From Lonepinella sp042485795 (lineage in GTDB: Bacteria; Pseudomonadota; Gammaproteobacteria; Enterobacterales; Pasteurellaceae): DNA of 64,000 bases. The stretch lies in contig NZ_CP169368.1 of the NCBI RefSeq assembly GCF_042485795.1, positions 2,046,001-2,110,000 of the forward strand, given 5' to 3'. The notes below the pieces were generated by a model. The model worked only from the letters and a program-made list of their open reading frames with translations. It searched no databases and was not told the origin of the DNA. Made by a program: the position numbers and the translations under genes. The stretch's first letter is position 1. Each line of letters opens with the position of its first letter. Shown one piece after another: positions 9,022 to 17,630 of the stretch.

Positions 9022-9269
9022 TTTAAATCGGGTTTCGCTGTTGGCGATTTACTTTTTCTTTGCTTTTAATAAGTTCGTATTTCGCCCGCTGGGCGACCGT
9101 ACTTTCTTTTGCTTGTGCAAAAGAAAGTAGGCAAAGAAAAACACACCCCGACTTCACCGCTTTTCTTCGCTTATTTGGTATTTTCTTCACGCTAAATTTT
9201 GAACTCGCTTCGCTCAGACAGGCAAAATTTAGCTAAAAATACCAAAACGCTCAGGCGGTTCAGACGGGG
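9022..9269 (+). repeat. Dispersed structured element 1, full copy (ileS-lspA gap)
   Basis: It occupies most of the 8989-9288 gap. On the plus strand: a TTTAAATCGG start; a hairpin with a 13-bp stem (TACTTTCTTTTGC, loop TTGT); then a second domain bounded by CCCCG (9147-9151) and CGGGG (9265-9269). Inside that domain are nested perfect stems 9177-9184/9236-9243 (8 bp) and 9191-9201/9223-9233 (11 bp). The terminal loop holds ACTCGCTTCGCTCAGACAG. A second full copy lies at 26066-26267 with different stem sequences but the same pairing, and a partial copy near 1245. Confidence 0.75.
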
Positions 9270-9288
9270 AATATCTTAGCTACGACTA

Positions 9289-12093
9289 CTACGCAAATTT
9301 TCTCACTTCGCCGTTGCCGTTGACGTTTTCTTCGCAGCGTGAACAGAGAGTATTTTCTGTCGGGCTGTCGGAATAGTGCCAGCAGCGTGGGCATTTGTGG
9401 TTAGCGGAACGAATGACTTTGATTGCCAAGCCTTTTACTTCGCCCTCAGCGACATCGGCTGTTGCCAATGGTTTAACATCTGCTTTTGAGGTAATCGTTA
9501 CGAAACGTAATTCATTGCCGAGTTTTGCAAGTAAACGTGCGTATTCTTCATTGGCAAAAATCGTCACTTCTGCTTCCAAGCCACCGCCGATTATTTTGTC
9601 GTTACGGGCGGTTTCTAACACACGGTTGATTTCATCACGCACTGTTAAAATTTGTTGCCAGTAAGCGTCATCAAATTGTTCATTTGAGTCTAACGCAAAT
9701 AAGCCGTCATAAAATTCTTCGGTAAATACAAATTCGCTGCGTTCACCTGGAATATAGTGCCAGATTTCATCGGCAGTAAAGGATAAAATCGGGGCAATCC
9801 AACGCACTAAGGCTTCGGCAATATGCCATAAAGCAGTCTGACAGCTACGGCGGGCAAGACTGTCCGCTTTGGTGGTGTATTGACGGTCTTTGATAATATC
9901 CAAATAGAATGAACCCATTTCGATCGAACAGAATTTCATCAAACGTTGCACCACGGCATGGAATTGATAGTTGTCATAATTGTCTTTAATTTCATTTTGT
10001 GCCTGCAAGGCACAATCCACTGCCCAACGGTCTAAAGAAATCATTTCTTCAGGTTTGACTAAATCCCGTGTTGGATCAAAACCGTTTAAGTTTGCCAATA
10101 AAAAACGAGCGGTGTTGCGAATACGGCGATAGCTGTCGGCAGCACGTTTTAAAATCTCATCAGAAACGGTCATTTCACCTGTGTAATCAGTAGAAGCTAC
10201 CCAAAGACGTAAAATATCACCACCGAATTTGTCCATCACCTGTTGTGGGGTGACAATATTACCGATAGATTTCGACATCTTGCGACCTTGACCGTCCACC
10301 GTGAAACCGTGCGTCAACACTTGTTTATACGGGGCTTTGTTATCCGTGGCGGTCGAAAGCATTAAAGACGACATAAACCAACCGCGGTGTTGATCCGAAC
10401 CTTCAAGATACATATCAGGTTCATTGCCGTGAAATTCAGGGCGGAACGGTGCGACCGAAGAATAGGTTGATCCAGAATCAAACCACACATCAAGGGTATC
10501 AGGTACTTTGTGATAATTTGTCGCATCGTCACCAAGTAAATCTTTTGGATCGAGATCCCACCAAGCCTGAATGCCTTTTTGTTCCACCAATTTTGCTACT
10601 TGCTCAATTAATTCTTGGGTACGTGGATGCAATTGTTCGGTTTCGTTATGAATAAATAACGCCACTGGCACACCCCAAGTACGTTGACGTGAGATACACC
10701 AGTCTGGGCGGTTTTCCACCATTTTTTCAATACGGGCTTGACCCCAATCTGGAATCCAACGTACTTTTTTGATTTCACTTAACGCCTGTTGACGTAATCC
10801 TTTCACTTCCATACCGATAAACCATTGTGGTGTCGCACGGAAAATCACAGGGGTTTTGTGTCGCCAACAATGCGGATAGCTGTGACGGATTTTTTCCAAT
10901 TTGAGTAACGCACCAACTTCTTCTAATTTTTCCAGCACTTTGCCGTTAGCTTCAAACACGCCAAGCCCTGCAAAAAATTCAGTCGTGCTAATAAATTTAC
11001 CGTCATTACCAACCAAACCCGCCATACCAATATTATATTGACGGGCGATTACATAGTCGTCCTGACCATGATCGGGAGCGGTATGCACCAGCCCCGTACC
11101 GCCATCAAGGGTAACGTGTTCGCCTAAAATAAACGGCACTTGGTAAGCATAAAACGGGTGATTGAATGGCAATAGTTCAAGCTCTGAACCTTTGGCGGAA
11201 CCAAGCACTTTCCAATTTTCTACCCCAATGGCTTTCGCCACAGATTCGACCAATTCTTTAGCCAAAATTAAACGTTCGTCACCGAATTGCACTACTTGAT
11301 AGTCAAATTCTGCGTTTAACGCAATGGCTTTATTGGATGGAATGGTCCAAGGGGTCGTCGTCCAAATCACCGCTGATAATTTGCCTGAGCCTTTTTCGCT
11401 CAAATTAAAGGCTTTTTCCACCGCACTTTCATCGGCAGCTTGGAATTTCACATAAATAGACGGTGAGGTTTTATCCTCATATTCCACTTCCGCTTCGGAA
11501 AGCGAAGAGGCACAATCCAAACACCAATACACAGGTTTTGCCCCTTTGTACAAATGCCCGTTCGCCACCGCTTTACCGAAAGCACGGATAATATTGGCTT
11601 CGGTAGTAAAGTTCATGGTTAAATAAGGATTATCCCAATCGCCAATTACGCCCAAACGGATAAAATCTTTTTTCTGCCCCTCCACCTGTTCACGGGCGTA
11701 TTTACGACATTCTTCACGAAATTCTGCCGCCGTCACTTTTTGATTCGGCTTACCCACTAAGGCTTCTACTTTTAACTCAATCGGCAAACCATGACAGTCC
11801 CAACCAGGGATATAAGGCGAATCATAACCCAAAGAGGTTTTGGATTTGACAATCATATCCTTTAAGATTTTATTCACCGCATGCCCGATATGAATCGTCC
11901 CGTTGGCATAGGGAGGACCATCATGCAAAATAAAGGTTTTTTTGCCTTTGCCCGCTTGACGGATTTTGCCGTAAAGATTCTTATCGTACCAATTTTTTAA
12001 CATGGCTGGTTCACGCTTAGCCAAATCCCCACGCATTGGAAAACCTGTTTCAGGCAGGTTTAAGGTATTTTTGTAATCAACTTGTTCTGACAT
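9289..12093 (-). CDS. ileS: Isoleucyl-tRNA synthetase
   Basis: Charges tRNA-Ile; class I synthetase of 934 residues (E. coli 938). HIGH at residues 68-71 (TIHIGHAV), KMSKS as GRKMSKSIGN near residue 605, editing domain between them, and a C-terminal zinc ribbon with CPRCWHY and CSRC. Usually co-transcribed with lspA; the repeat in between may lower or process read-through here. Confidence 0.98.
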   Translation of the reverse strand: MSEQVDYKNTLNLPETGFPMRGDLAKREPAMLKNWYDKNLYGKIRQAGKGKKTFILHDGPPYANGTIHIGHAVNKILKDMIVKSKTSLGYDSPYIPGWDCHGLPIELKVEALVGKPNQKVTAAEFREECRKYAREQVEGQKKDFIRLGVIGDWDNPYLTMNFTTEANIIRAFGKAVANGHLYKGAKPVYWCLDCASSLSEAEVEYEDKTSPSIYVKFQAADESAVEKAFNLSEKGSGKLSAVIWTTTPWTIPSNKAIALNAEFDYQVVQFGDERLILAKELVESVAKAIGVENWKVLGSAKGSELELLPFNHPFYAYQVPFILGEHVTLDGGTGLVHTAPDHGQDDYVIARQYNIGMAGLVGNDGKFISTTEFFAGLGVFEANGKVLEKLEEVGALLKLEKIRHSYPHCWRHKTPVIFRATPQWFIGMEVKGLRQQALSEIKKVRWIPDWGQARIEKMVENRPDWCISRQRTWGVPVALFIHNETEQLHPRTQELIEQVAKLVEQKGIQAWWDLDPKDLLGDDATNYHKVPDTLDVWFDSGSTYSSVAPFRPEFHGNEPDMYLEGSDQHRGWFMSSLMLSTATDNKAPYKQVLTHGFTVDGQGRKMSKSIGNIVTPQQVMDKFGGDILRLWVASTDYTGEMTVSDEILKRAADSYRRIRNTARFLLANLNGFDPTRDLVKPEEMISLDRWAVDCALQAQNEIKDNYDNYQFHAVVQRLMKFCSIEMGSFYLDIIKDRQYTTKADSLARRSCQTALWHIAEALVRWIAPILSFTADEIWHYIPGERSEFVFTEEFYDGLFALDSNEQFDDAYWQQILTVRDEINRVLETARNDKIIGGGLEAEVTIFANEEYARLLAKLGNELRFVTITSKADVKPLATADVAEGEVKGLAIKVIRSANHKCPRCWHYSDSPTENTLCSRCEENVNGNGEVRKFA

Positions 12094-12199
12094 ATTTTTA
12101 CCAATTTATAAATTTAAATAAAAGAGATCGTATTAATCTAAAATTAACACACAGGAACGCACGCATTATACGCTGAAATGATGGAATATTAAAGGCAGA

Positions 12200-12700
12200 T
12201 TAACGTATTGATTGGGTTAATTTTTGCTGTTTCTTCTGTTCACGTCGTTGTCTAAAAAAATCACTCAATTTTTCACCGCACTTTTCCGCTAAAATCCCCC
12301 CTGTAATTGCCAAAACATGGTTCATTTTATAATCATCAAAGAAATGAAAACGTGATCCTACTGCTCCCGTTTTGTAATCATAAGCTCCAAAAACGAGGCG
12401 TTTAATGCGACTATGTAAAATAGCTCCTGCACACATGGTACAAGGCTCTAAGGTAACATAGAGAGTTGTATTTAATAAACGATAATTTTGGATAGTTTCC
12501 GCCCCCTGACGCAATGCGATTATTTCGGCATGAGCAGTGGGATCGTTGTTGGTAATGGATTGATTCCAGCCCTCACCGATGATGTGGTTATTTTCATCTA
12601 CTAAAACGGCACCAATGGGAATTTCACCTGCCTCTTGAGCTTTTTGAGCAAGTGTTAGGGCGTGGGTGATGAAGTGTTGGTCGAGTTCAGTTTGGGTCAT
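12200..12700 (-). CDS. tadA: tRNA-specific adenosine deaminase
   Basis: Deaminates A34 to inosine in tRNA-Arg(ACG). The zinc site is complete: HAE (His57, catalytic Glu59) and PCTMC (Cys87, Cys90). The start chosen is ATG at 12698-12700, giving MTQTELDQHF and 166 residues. The frame stays open upstream to a TTG at 12739, but that extension is encoded by a dispersed repeat and is not protein-like. It lies downstream of thyA; the GNRA hairpin of element 2 ends only 10 nt before this start. Confidence 0.94.
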   Translation of the reverse strand: MTQTELDQHFITHALTLAQKAQEAGEIPIGAVLVDENNHIIGEGWNQSITNNDPTAHAEIIALRQGAETIQNYRLLNTTLYVTLEPCTMCAGAILHSRIKRLVFGAYDYKTGAVGSRFHFFDDYKMNHVLAITGGILAEKCGEKLSDFFRQRREQKKQQKLTQSIR

Positions 12701-12710
12701 AATATTTTTC

Positions 12711-12818
12711 ACCCTGCACTCTCGTACAGGGTTACGCAATTAACGATGCTCCGCATCTTATCTATCATCTCGCTACGGAGTAGCGATATCATACTTAACC
12801 TAGTACGTCAGTGCTAGG
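12711..12818 (-). repeat. Dispersed element 2, copy 1 (thyA-tadA gap)
   Basis: Read on the minus strand it begins with CCTAGCACTGACGTACTAGG four bases after the thyA stop codon, continues through a hairpin around CGCTACTCCGTAGCG and a GATGCGGAGCATC hairpin, and ends in ACCCTGTAC-GAGA-GTGCAGGGT. The last stem closes a GNRA tetraloop and contains a G-U pair that is only valid in minus-strand RNA. Related copies are at 16104-16179 and 51809-51915. Confidence 0.75.
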
Positions 12819-12822
12819 CATG

Positions 12823-13674
12823 TTAAACACTAAACGGATACTTAATCGGCTCATGACACTCATACCCCACCACATTAAAATCATCCATCGTCACCCAAGT
12901 TTCCAAATCTTCAAGACTTTTAATATCAGGATTAATCTCTAATTTCGGCGATGGAAACGGTTCACGTTTTAACTGCACATCACGCATCAACGCTAGCTGA
13001 TCTTCATAAATATGGGCATTCACAATTTTGTGATAGGCACGACCCGCTTTTTTGCCCGTAATCTGTGCCATTAACGCTAAGAAAGTAAATACTTGAATTT
13101 GATTAAAATTTAATCCAAGCGGTACATCACAAGAACGCTGATAGCTGGTTAAATAAAGCGTGTCACCCAATAAAGAAAAGGTATGATTGTACATACAAGG
13201 GCGTAAACAACCGAGATCAATTTCACCAGGATTGAGGAACGTTAATATCTCACCACGATCATCAATGCCTTTGCTCAAATGATTGACGATTTTACGCAAC
13301 TGATCTACGGTTTCGCCGTTCGGCTTTTGCCAACGTCTTCCTTGTACGCCGTAAACCCGCCCCATATCGTCTGTACCTTTACGGTTCGGATTATTTAACC
13401 ATGCTTGATTTTCATTAGCATTAGCGTCCCAAGTTTTTGCTCCCAGTTTGCGAAAATCGGCGGCATTATCATAACCACGGATATAACCTAAAAATTCTGC
13501 AATGGCAGCTTTCCAATAACTTTTTCGGGTGGTAATAATCGGAAATTGATTATTCGCTACATCATATTCCAGATCGGCATTGATTACGGTTAAACAACGT
13601 TTTCCTGTTCGCTCGTTCTCAATCCAAGTCCCTTCATTAATAATGCGTTGGCATAAATTTAAATATTGTCGCAT
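12823..13674 (-). CDS. thyA: Thymidylate synthase (divergent active-site motif)
   Basis: Methylates dUMP to dTMP using methylene-tetrahydrofolate. 283 residues. The catalytic cysteine is Cys160 in GCLRPCMYN, where most ThyA proteins have PPCH; the phosphate-binding motif is QRSCDVPLGLNFN in place of QRSxDxxLGxPFN. Overall colinearity with ThyA is clear (DMGRVYGVQGRRW, KIVNAHIYEDQL), so it is called thyA, of a divergent subgroup. It lies 10 bp downstream of lgt. Confidence 0.93.
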   Translation of the reverse strand: MRQYLNLCQRIINEGTWIENERTGKRCLTVINADLEYDVANNQFPIITTRKSYWKAAIAEFLGYIRGYDNAADFRKLGAKTWDANANENQAWLNNPNRKGTDDMGRVYGVQGRRWQKPNGETVDQLRKIVNHLSKGIDDRGEILTFLNPGEIDLGCLRPCMYNHTFSLLGDTLYLTSYQRSCDVPLGLNFNQIQVFTFLALMAQITGKKAGRAYHKIVNAHIYEDQLALMRDVQLKREPFPSPKLEINPDIKSLEDLETWVTMDDFNVVGYECHEPIKYPFSV

Positions 13675-13684
13675 ACAAAATTCC

Positions 13685-14512
13685 TTATTTTTTCACCGCA
13701 CTTTTCACCGAATGAGAACGGCGATATGCCCAAACCATAATCGCAATTCCGCCAATAATCATAGGTAAAGAAAGTAATTGACCACGGGTAATCAAATCTG
13801 TTGTGGAGTTAACGTGATGATCGATTTCTCGCACATATTCCACCAAGAAGCGAAAACAACCATAACCAATTAAAAATAAACCAGAAACTGATCCTGTTGG
13901 ACGAGGTTTACGAATAAATAAATTTAAAATAGCAAATAACACCACGCCCTCTAAAATGGCTTCATATAATTGAGAGGGGTGCAATGGAATATCGCCTTGA
14001 TAACCATAAGGGAACATTGCCCAAGGTACTGTATCCAGATTTTCTACTGGTCGTCCCCAGAGTTCGTTATTGATAAAATTACCTAAACGACCCAAGCCTA
14101 AACCAAATGGTACGAGAGGTGCAATTAAATCAGCGGTTTGCCAGAAACTGCGTTTTTGACGGAATGATACCCAAATCATTGCCACAATCACACCGATTAA
14201 CCCACCGTGAAAAGACATTCCGCCTTCCCAGATCCGAAATAAATATAACGGATCCTGTAGGAATTTATCAAAACTATAGAAAAAAACATCTCCAACTCGA
14301 CCACCTAAGATCACGCCTGCAAAACAGCTATATAACAGTTGATCAAATTGATCTGTATTCCAATCGCCTTGCGAATGCTTTACTCGTTTCATACCGAGCC
14401 AATAGGCAAAACCAAAGCCCAATAAATACATAATCCCATACCAATGTAAACTGATAGGACCGAGCGAAAAGGCAATGGGATCAATATAAGGTAAATGAAT
14501 AAAATCGTGCAT
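13685..14512 (-). CDS. lgt: Prolipoprotein diacylglyceryl transferase
   Basis: Transfers diacylglycerol to the lipobox cysteine of prolipoproteins in the inner membrane. 275 residues with about seven hydrophobic segments. Signature blocks are SLHWYGIMYLLGF, GGMSFHGGLIG and GRLGNFINNELWGRP, plus PLHPSQLYE. It is located between the TSUP permease and thyA, as in Haemophilus. Confidence 0.96.
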   Translation of the reverse strand: MHDFIHLPYIDPIAFSLGPISLHWYGIMYLLGFGFAYWLGMKRVKHSQGDWNTDQFDQLLYSCFAGVILGGRVGDVFFYSFDKFLQDPLYLFRIWEGGMSFHGGLIGVIVAMIWVSFRQKRSFWQTADLIAPLVPFGLGLGRLGNFINNELWGRPVENLDTVPWAMFPYGYQGDIPLHPSQLYEAILEGVVLFAILNLFIRKPRPTGSVSGLFLIGYGCFRFLVEYVREIDHHVNSTTDLITRGQLLSLPMIIGGIAIMVWAYRRSHSVKSAVKK

Positions 14513-14527
14513 AAATTCCTTTTTAAA

Positions 14528-15319
14528 TTAACTAATGAGCATTTTTAATGCAACAAAAATCAAAAATACCGCAAAACAACGTTTTAGCGTAACAACAGGT
14601 AAACGGTTCGTCACCATTACCCCTAACTTGGTGGTAAACATAGATGTTAAGGTAATGCCTAATACCGCTGGTAGATAAACATAACCTAACGACCATTCTG
14701 GCATACTGTCTAGGTTCCAACCACTTGAAATATAACTTAATGAACCTGAAATAGCCAGTAACATACCACAAAACGAAGATGAACCAATGGCTTGTTTCAT
14801 TTCATAACCACGAGCATTTAAAAATGGCACAATAAAACCGCCACCACCAATACCAGCAAAACTTGAAGCAATACCAATCAATCCCCCACCAATAATGGCG
14901 GATTGCGTCGTTAGCGGTTTATTTTGCATTTTAGATTTGGCTGATAAGATCATTTTGATCGCTAAATACACCACTAAGCAAGCAAAAATTTTACTGGAAT
15001 AGGCTTTTGGTAGCTGGCTGACAAAAAAACTAGCTAAATAGGTTGCTACCATAATAGAGGGGGCGAAAATCTTTAAAGATGACCAAACAATGTTGCCTGA
15101 TTTGTAATGATTATAGGCGGAAGATGCTCCCGTAATAATAATCGTGGTAAACGATGTGCCTAATGCCACCGACATTAACATCGGATCGGGAATACCCATC
15201 ATTGGTAACAAATAGACCAACACAGGCACAATGACTAAACCACCACCGATACCAAATAGACCTGCTAAAAAACCGACTACACAGCCGACTAATAGGCAAA
15301 TGAGTAAAAATGAAAGCAT
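14528..15319 (-). CDS. TSUP-family (TauE/SafE) membrane transporter
   Basis: A 264-residue polytopic membrane protein of the TauE/SafE family, whose members move sulfite, sulfonates or related anions; the substrate is unknown. The duplicated motif is visible: GCVVGFLAGLFGIGGGLVIVP near the N-terminus and GGGLIGIASSFAGIGGGGFIVP in the middle. The start is placed at 15319 (MLSFLLICLLVG), preceded by GGAGATAGTAAT; the frame extends further upstream only by overlapping rppH. Part of the rppH-TSUP-lgt-thyA cluster. Confidence 0.9.
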   Translation of the reverse strand: MLSFLLICLLVGCVVGFLAGLFGIGGGLVIVPVLVYLLPMMGIPDPMLMSVALGTSFTTIIITGASSAYNHYKSGNIVWSSLKIFAPSIMVATYLASFFVSQLPKAYSSKIFACLVVYLAIKMILSAKSKMQNKPLTTQSAIIGGGLIGIASSFAGIGGGGFIVPFLNARGYEMKQAIGSSSFCGMLLAISGSLSYISSGWNLDSMPEWSLGYVYLPAVLGITLTSMFTTKLGVMVTNRLPVVTLKRCFAVFLIFVALKMLIS

Positions 15320-15323
15320 ATTA

Positions 15324-15932
15324 CTATCTCCGCTTTTTCTTGGTGTTGTGTTGAGATTTATGATAATAAGGGGTTCTATTGAGTGTTTCTTTTTGTAGTG
15401 AATTTTGCACCGCACTTTGTGCATTTTTTTGATTCACTACTACCATATCTGGTTTATGTGGATCGAATAAAGTAAGTGCAAATTCTTTCATTGCTTTACG
15501 ATAGACTTCACGTTTAAAAGATACCACCTGACGCACTGGATACCAAAAACTGACCCAACGCCAACCATCAAATTCAGGGGTTTTACTACAATTCATATCA
15601 ATCGTATTTTCATCAATCATCAACTGCAATAAAAACCACTTTTGCTTCTGTCCAATGCACATCGGCTTGCTATCATGACGTAATAAGCGTTTCGGCAATT
15701 TATAACGTAACCAATGTTTTGATGAGCAAACGATACGAACATCTTGCTTGCTTAAACCCACTTCTTCATACAATTCACGATACATTGCTTGTTCGGGGGT
15801 TTCATTATCATTGATCCCCCCTTGCGGAAATTGCCACGAATTTTGTCCGTACCTTTTTGCCCACAACACTTGTCCTTTATTATTACAAATGACAATGCCA
15901 ACATTCGGACGGTAGCCATCGGCATCGATCAC
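15324..15932 (-). CDS. rppH: RNA pyrophosphohydrolase
   Basis: Removes pyrophosphate from mRNA 5' ends to start RNase E-dependent decay. 202 residues. The Nudix box spans residues 38-60 (GGIN-x5-EQAMYRELYEEVGL). The N-terminus MIDADGYRPNVGIVICN matches RppH. The C-terminus is basic and low in complexity. Confidence 0.95.
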   Translation of the reverse strand: MIDADGYRPNVGIVICNNKGQVLWAKRYGQNSWQFPQGGINDNETPEQAMYRELYEEVGLSKQDVRIVCSSKHWLRYKLPKRLLRHDSKPMCIGQKQKWFLLQLMIDENTIDMNCSKTPEFDGWRWVSFWYPVRQVVSFKREVYRKAMKEFALTLFDPHKPDMVVVNQKNAQSAVQNSLQKETLNRTPYYHKSQHNTKKKRR

Positions 15933-16103
15933 TATCGTTTATCCTTAATATTTATCTAATCTGAAATACAGTGTGGATTATGGCACAATCTGTGATTTTA
16001 GCCAATACTATATGAATTTTATTAGGATAAAATGATGAACCAAAATAAAAGATGAAATTACTGAAAAGCAAATAAGCGAAGTTTATTTATTAATCATACA
16101 ATT

Positions 16104-16179
16104 AACCCTACACTTTCGTGTAGGGTTGCTCATACTATGGAGTAGTAATTATCAAGATAACCAGAAAATCAGTGCTAAG
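16104..16179 (-). repeat. Dispersed element 2, copy 2 (diverged)
   Basis: On the minus strand it follows the stop codon of the glutamine amidotransferase gene directly (CTTAGCACTGA) and ends in AACCCTACAC-GAAA-GTGTAGGGTT, a perfect 10-bp stem on a GNRA loop. The middle is diverged (TACTACTCCATAGTA). It lies in the 15933-16179 gap; the rest of that gap is AT-rich, probably holding the rppH promoter. Confidence 0.7.
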
Positions 16180-17016
16180 TTATAAACACTCGTTAACCTG
16201 ACGATCACCCAAAGTGCCGTCATCAAACATTTCTCGCTCAACCCCAACAATTTCTTTAATCAATTCACCATCTTTAAAAAACACAAAGCCACCACTGAGC
16301 ATTTTTGTCCATTTTTCATCTTTGGTTAATGGAAAAGTGGTAATGATGGTTACTTTATCGCCCTCTTTAGCATACTCACTAAAATCAATTACCCCTTCAT
16401 CATCAATACGTTGAGCTTTGCCAAAAGGGGCTTGGCGAGTAATATAATGTAAATTAGTTGCACAATGCCCGATCATCCATTCACCATTAGATAGGATAAA
16501 ATTAAAGGTACCATGTTGGGATAAAAATTCCGTTACTTCTTGCACGGCAGCAAAAATTTCTTGTTCTGCTGGTTTACGACGAAAACGGTTTTTTAAGAAT
16601 TCTGCCATATAACAAAATGCGGCTTCAGAATCTGTTGAACCAATCGGCTGGCAAAAACGACCTGTCATATCTGGTAAATCATGCAAATTACCATTATGAG
16701 CGAACACCCAATTTTCACCCCAAATTTCACGAATAAAAGGATGGGTATTTTCAATATCTACACTCCCTTGCGTTGCTTTACGAATATGTGCAATGACGTT
16801 TAATGACTTTATGTTATATTGTTTTACGCAATCACCAATCGGCGACAATGCGGCAGGACGATTATCCCGAAAAATACGTACTCCCTTGCCCTCAAAAAAA
16901 GCGATTCCAAAGCCATCTGAATGACTATCGGTTAAACCTGCACGGCGGCGAAAACCCTCAAAAGAAAACACAATATCCGTTGGAGTATTGCAATTCATAC
17001 CTAATAATTGGCACAT
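16180..17016 (-). CDS. Class II glutamine amidotransferase (YafJ-like)
   Basis: 278 residues with the N-terminal nucleophile amidotransferase fold. Cys2 follows the initiator Met (MCQLLGMNCN); VIAHIRKATQG, TEN/HPF-like NTHPF and FAHNGNL are the glutamine-binding blocks. There is no synthase domain, as in E. coli YafJ, whose acceptor substrate is unclear. It is monocistronic by position, with element 2 directly after its stop. Confidence 0.9.
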   Translation of the reverse strand: MCQLLGMNCNTPTDIVFSFEGFRRRAGLTDSHSDGFGIAFFEGKGVRIFRDNRPAALSPIGDCVKQYNIKSLNVIAHIRKATQGSVDIENTHPFIREIWGENWVFAHNGNLHDLPDMTGRFCQPIGSTDSEAAFCYMAEFLKNRFRRKPAEQEIFAAVQEVTEFLSQHGTFNFILSNGEWMIGHCATNLHYITRQAPFGKAQRIDDEGVIDFSEYAKEGDKVTIITTFPLTKDEKWTKMLSGGFVFFKDGELIKEIVGVEREMFDDGTLGDRQVNECL

Positions 17017-17146
17017 AATAATACCTAAAAAGAAAAACCTTATAATTGGTGCTGATTTAACACGATAATTTGAAATATTACAATATTTTTTGAAAAAATT
17101 TTTTAGATCAAATTCGCATGAAAAACCACGAAAAATTATAATAACA

Positions 17147-17440
17147 TCAAATTTTCATCTGAAATAACACCGCTTCTACTTCACAACAAAAAGTAATTTG
17201 CATATTTAATACTATCGTATTGTCAATTTGTTGAATCTCACTGTAAATTTCACAAGGCTCACTTTCTACTTGTTTAGCTTTTTGTATGAAATATTGTAAA
17301 GCCTGTTCTGCATCTTGTTGGGTAGCAAAAAATTGTGAAATTTGCACCGCACTTGAAGAACCATCGAAAAATCCTTCAGCTTTTGATTTTGAACCACAAC
17401 GACTATTTTGTTCAATGCGTTGAATTAAATTATTTGACAT
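17147..17440 (-). CDS. YfcZ/YiiS family protein (DUF406)
   Basis: 97 residues; resembles E. coli YfcZ in its second half (AEQALQYFIQKAKQVESEPC and the closing FCCEVEAVLFQM). Function is not established. It diverges from fadL; yfcZ is also next to fadL in enterobacteria, which supports the assignment. Confidence 0.85.
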   Translation of the reverse strand: MSNNLIQRIEQNSRCGSKSKAEGFFDGSSSAVQISQFFATQQDAEQALQYFIQKAKQVESEPCEIYSEIQQIDNTIVLNMQITFCCEVEAVLFQMKI

Positions 17441-17630
17441 ATTTTTCCCTTTGTTAAATCGTTTTAGCAGATTTTATCACTAATATTTTATGACACAATG
17501 TGATTTTTTACTACTGGTCGGAACAGATGGTTTATTAGCAAAAAAGATTGAACTATTTATAACCGTTCATTAGAATTCGACTGCTTTTTTTCTTTATGTG
17601 TTAATTATTAATAATTCTCTAGGAAAACCA

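Noticed and set aside
9259..9267. TTCAGACGG, complement of the Neisseria uptake core, in dispersed element 1
   Set aside because: Only 9 of 12 bases, and the other copy of the element differs at this place; taken as chance.
12701..12739. Longer tadA with a TTG start at 12739
   Set aside because: The extra 13 residues are encoded by dispersed element 2 and give no TadA similarity; ATG at 12700 gives the family N-terminus.
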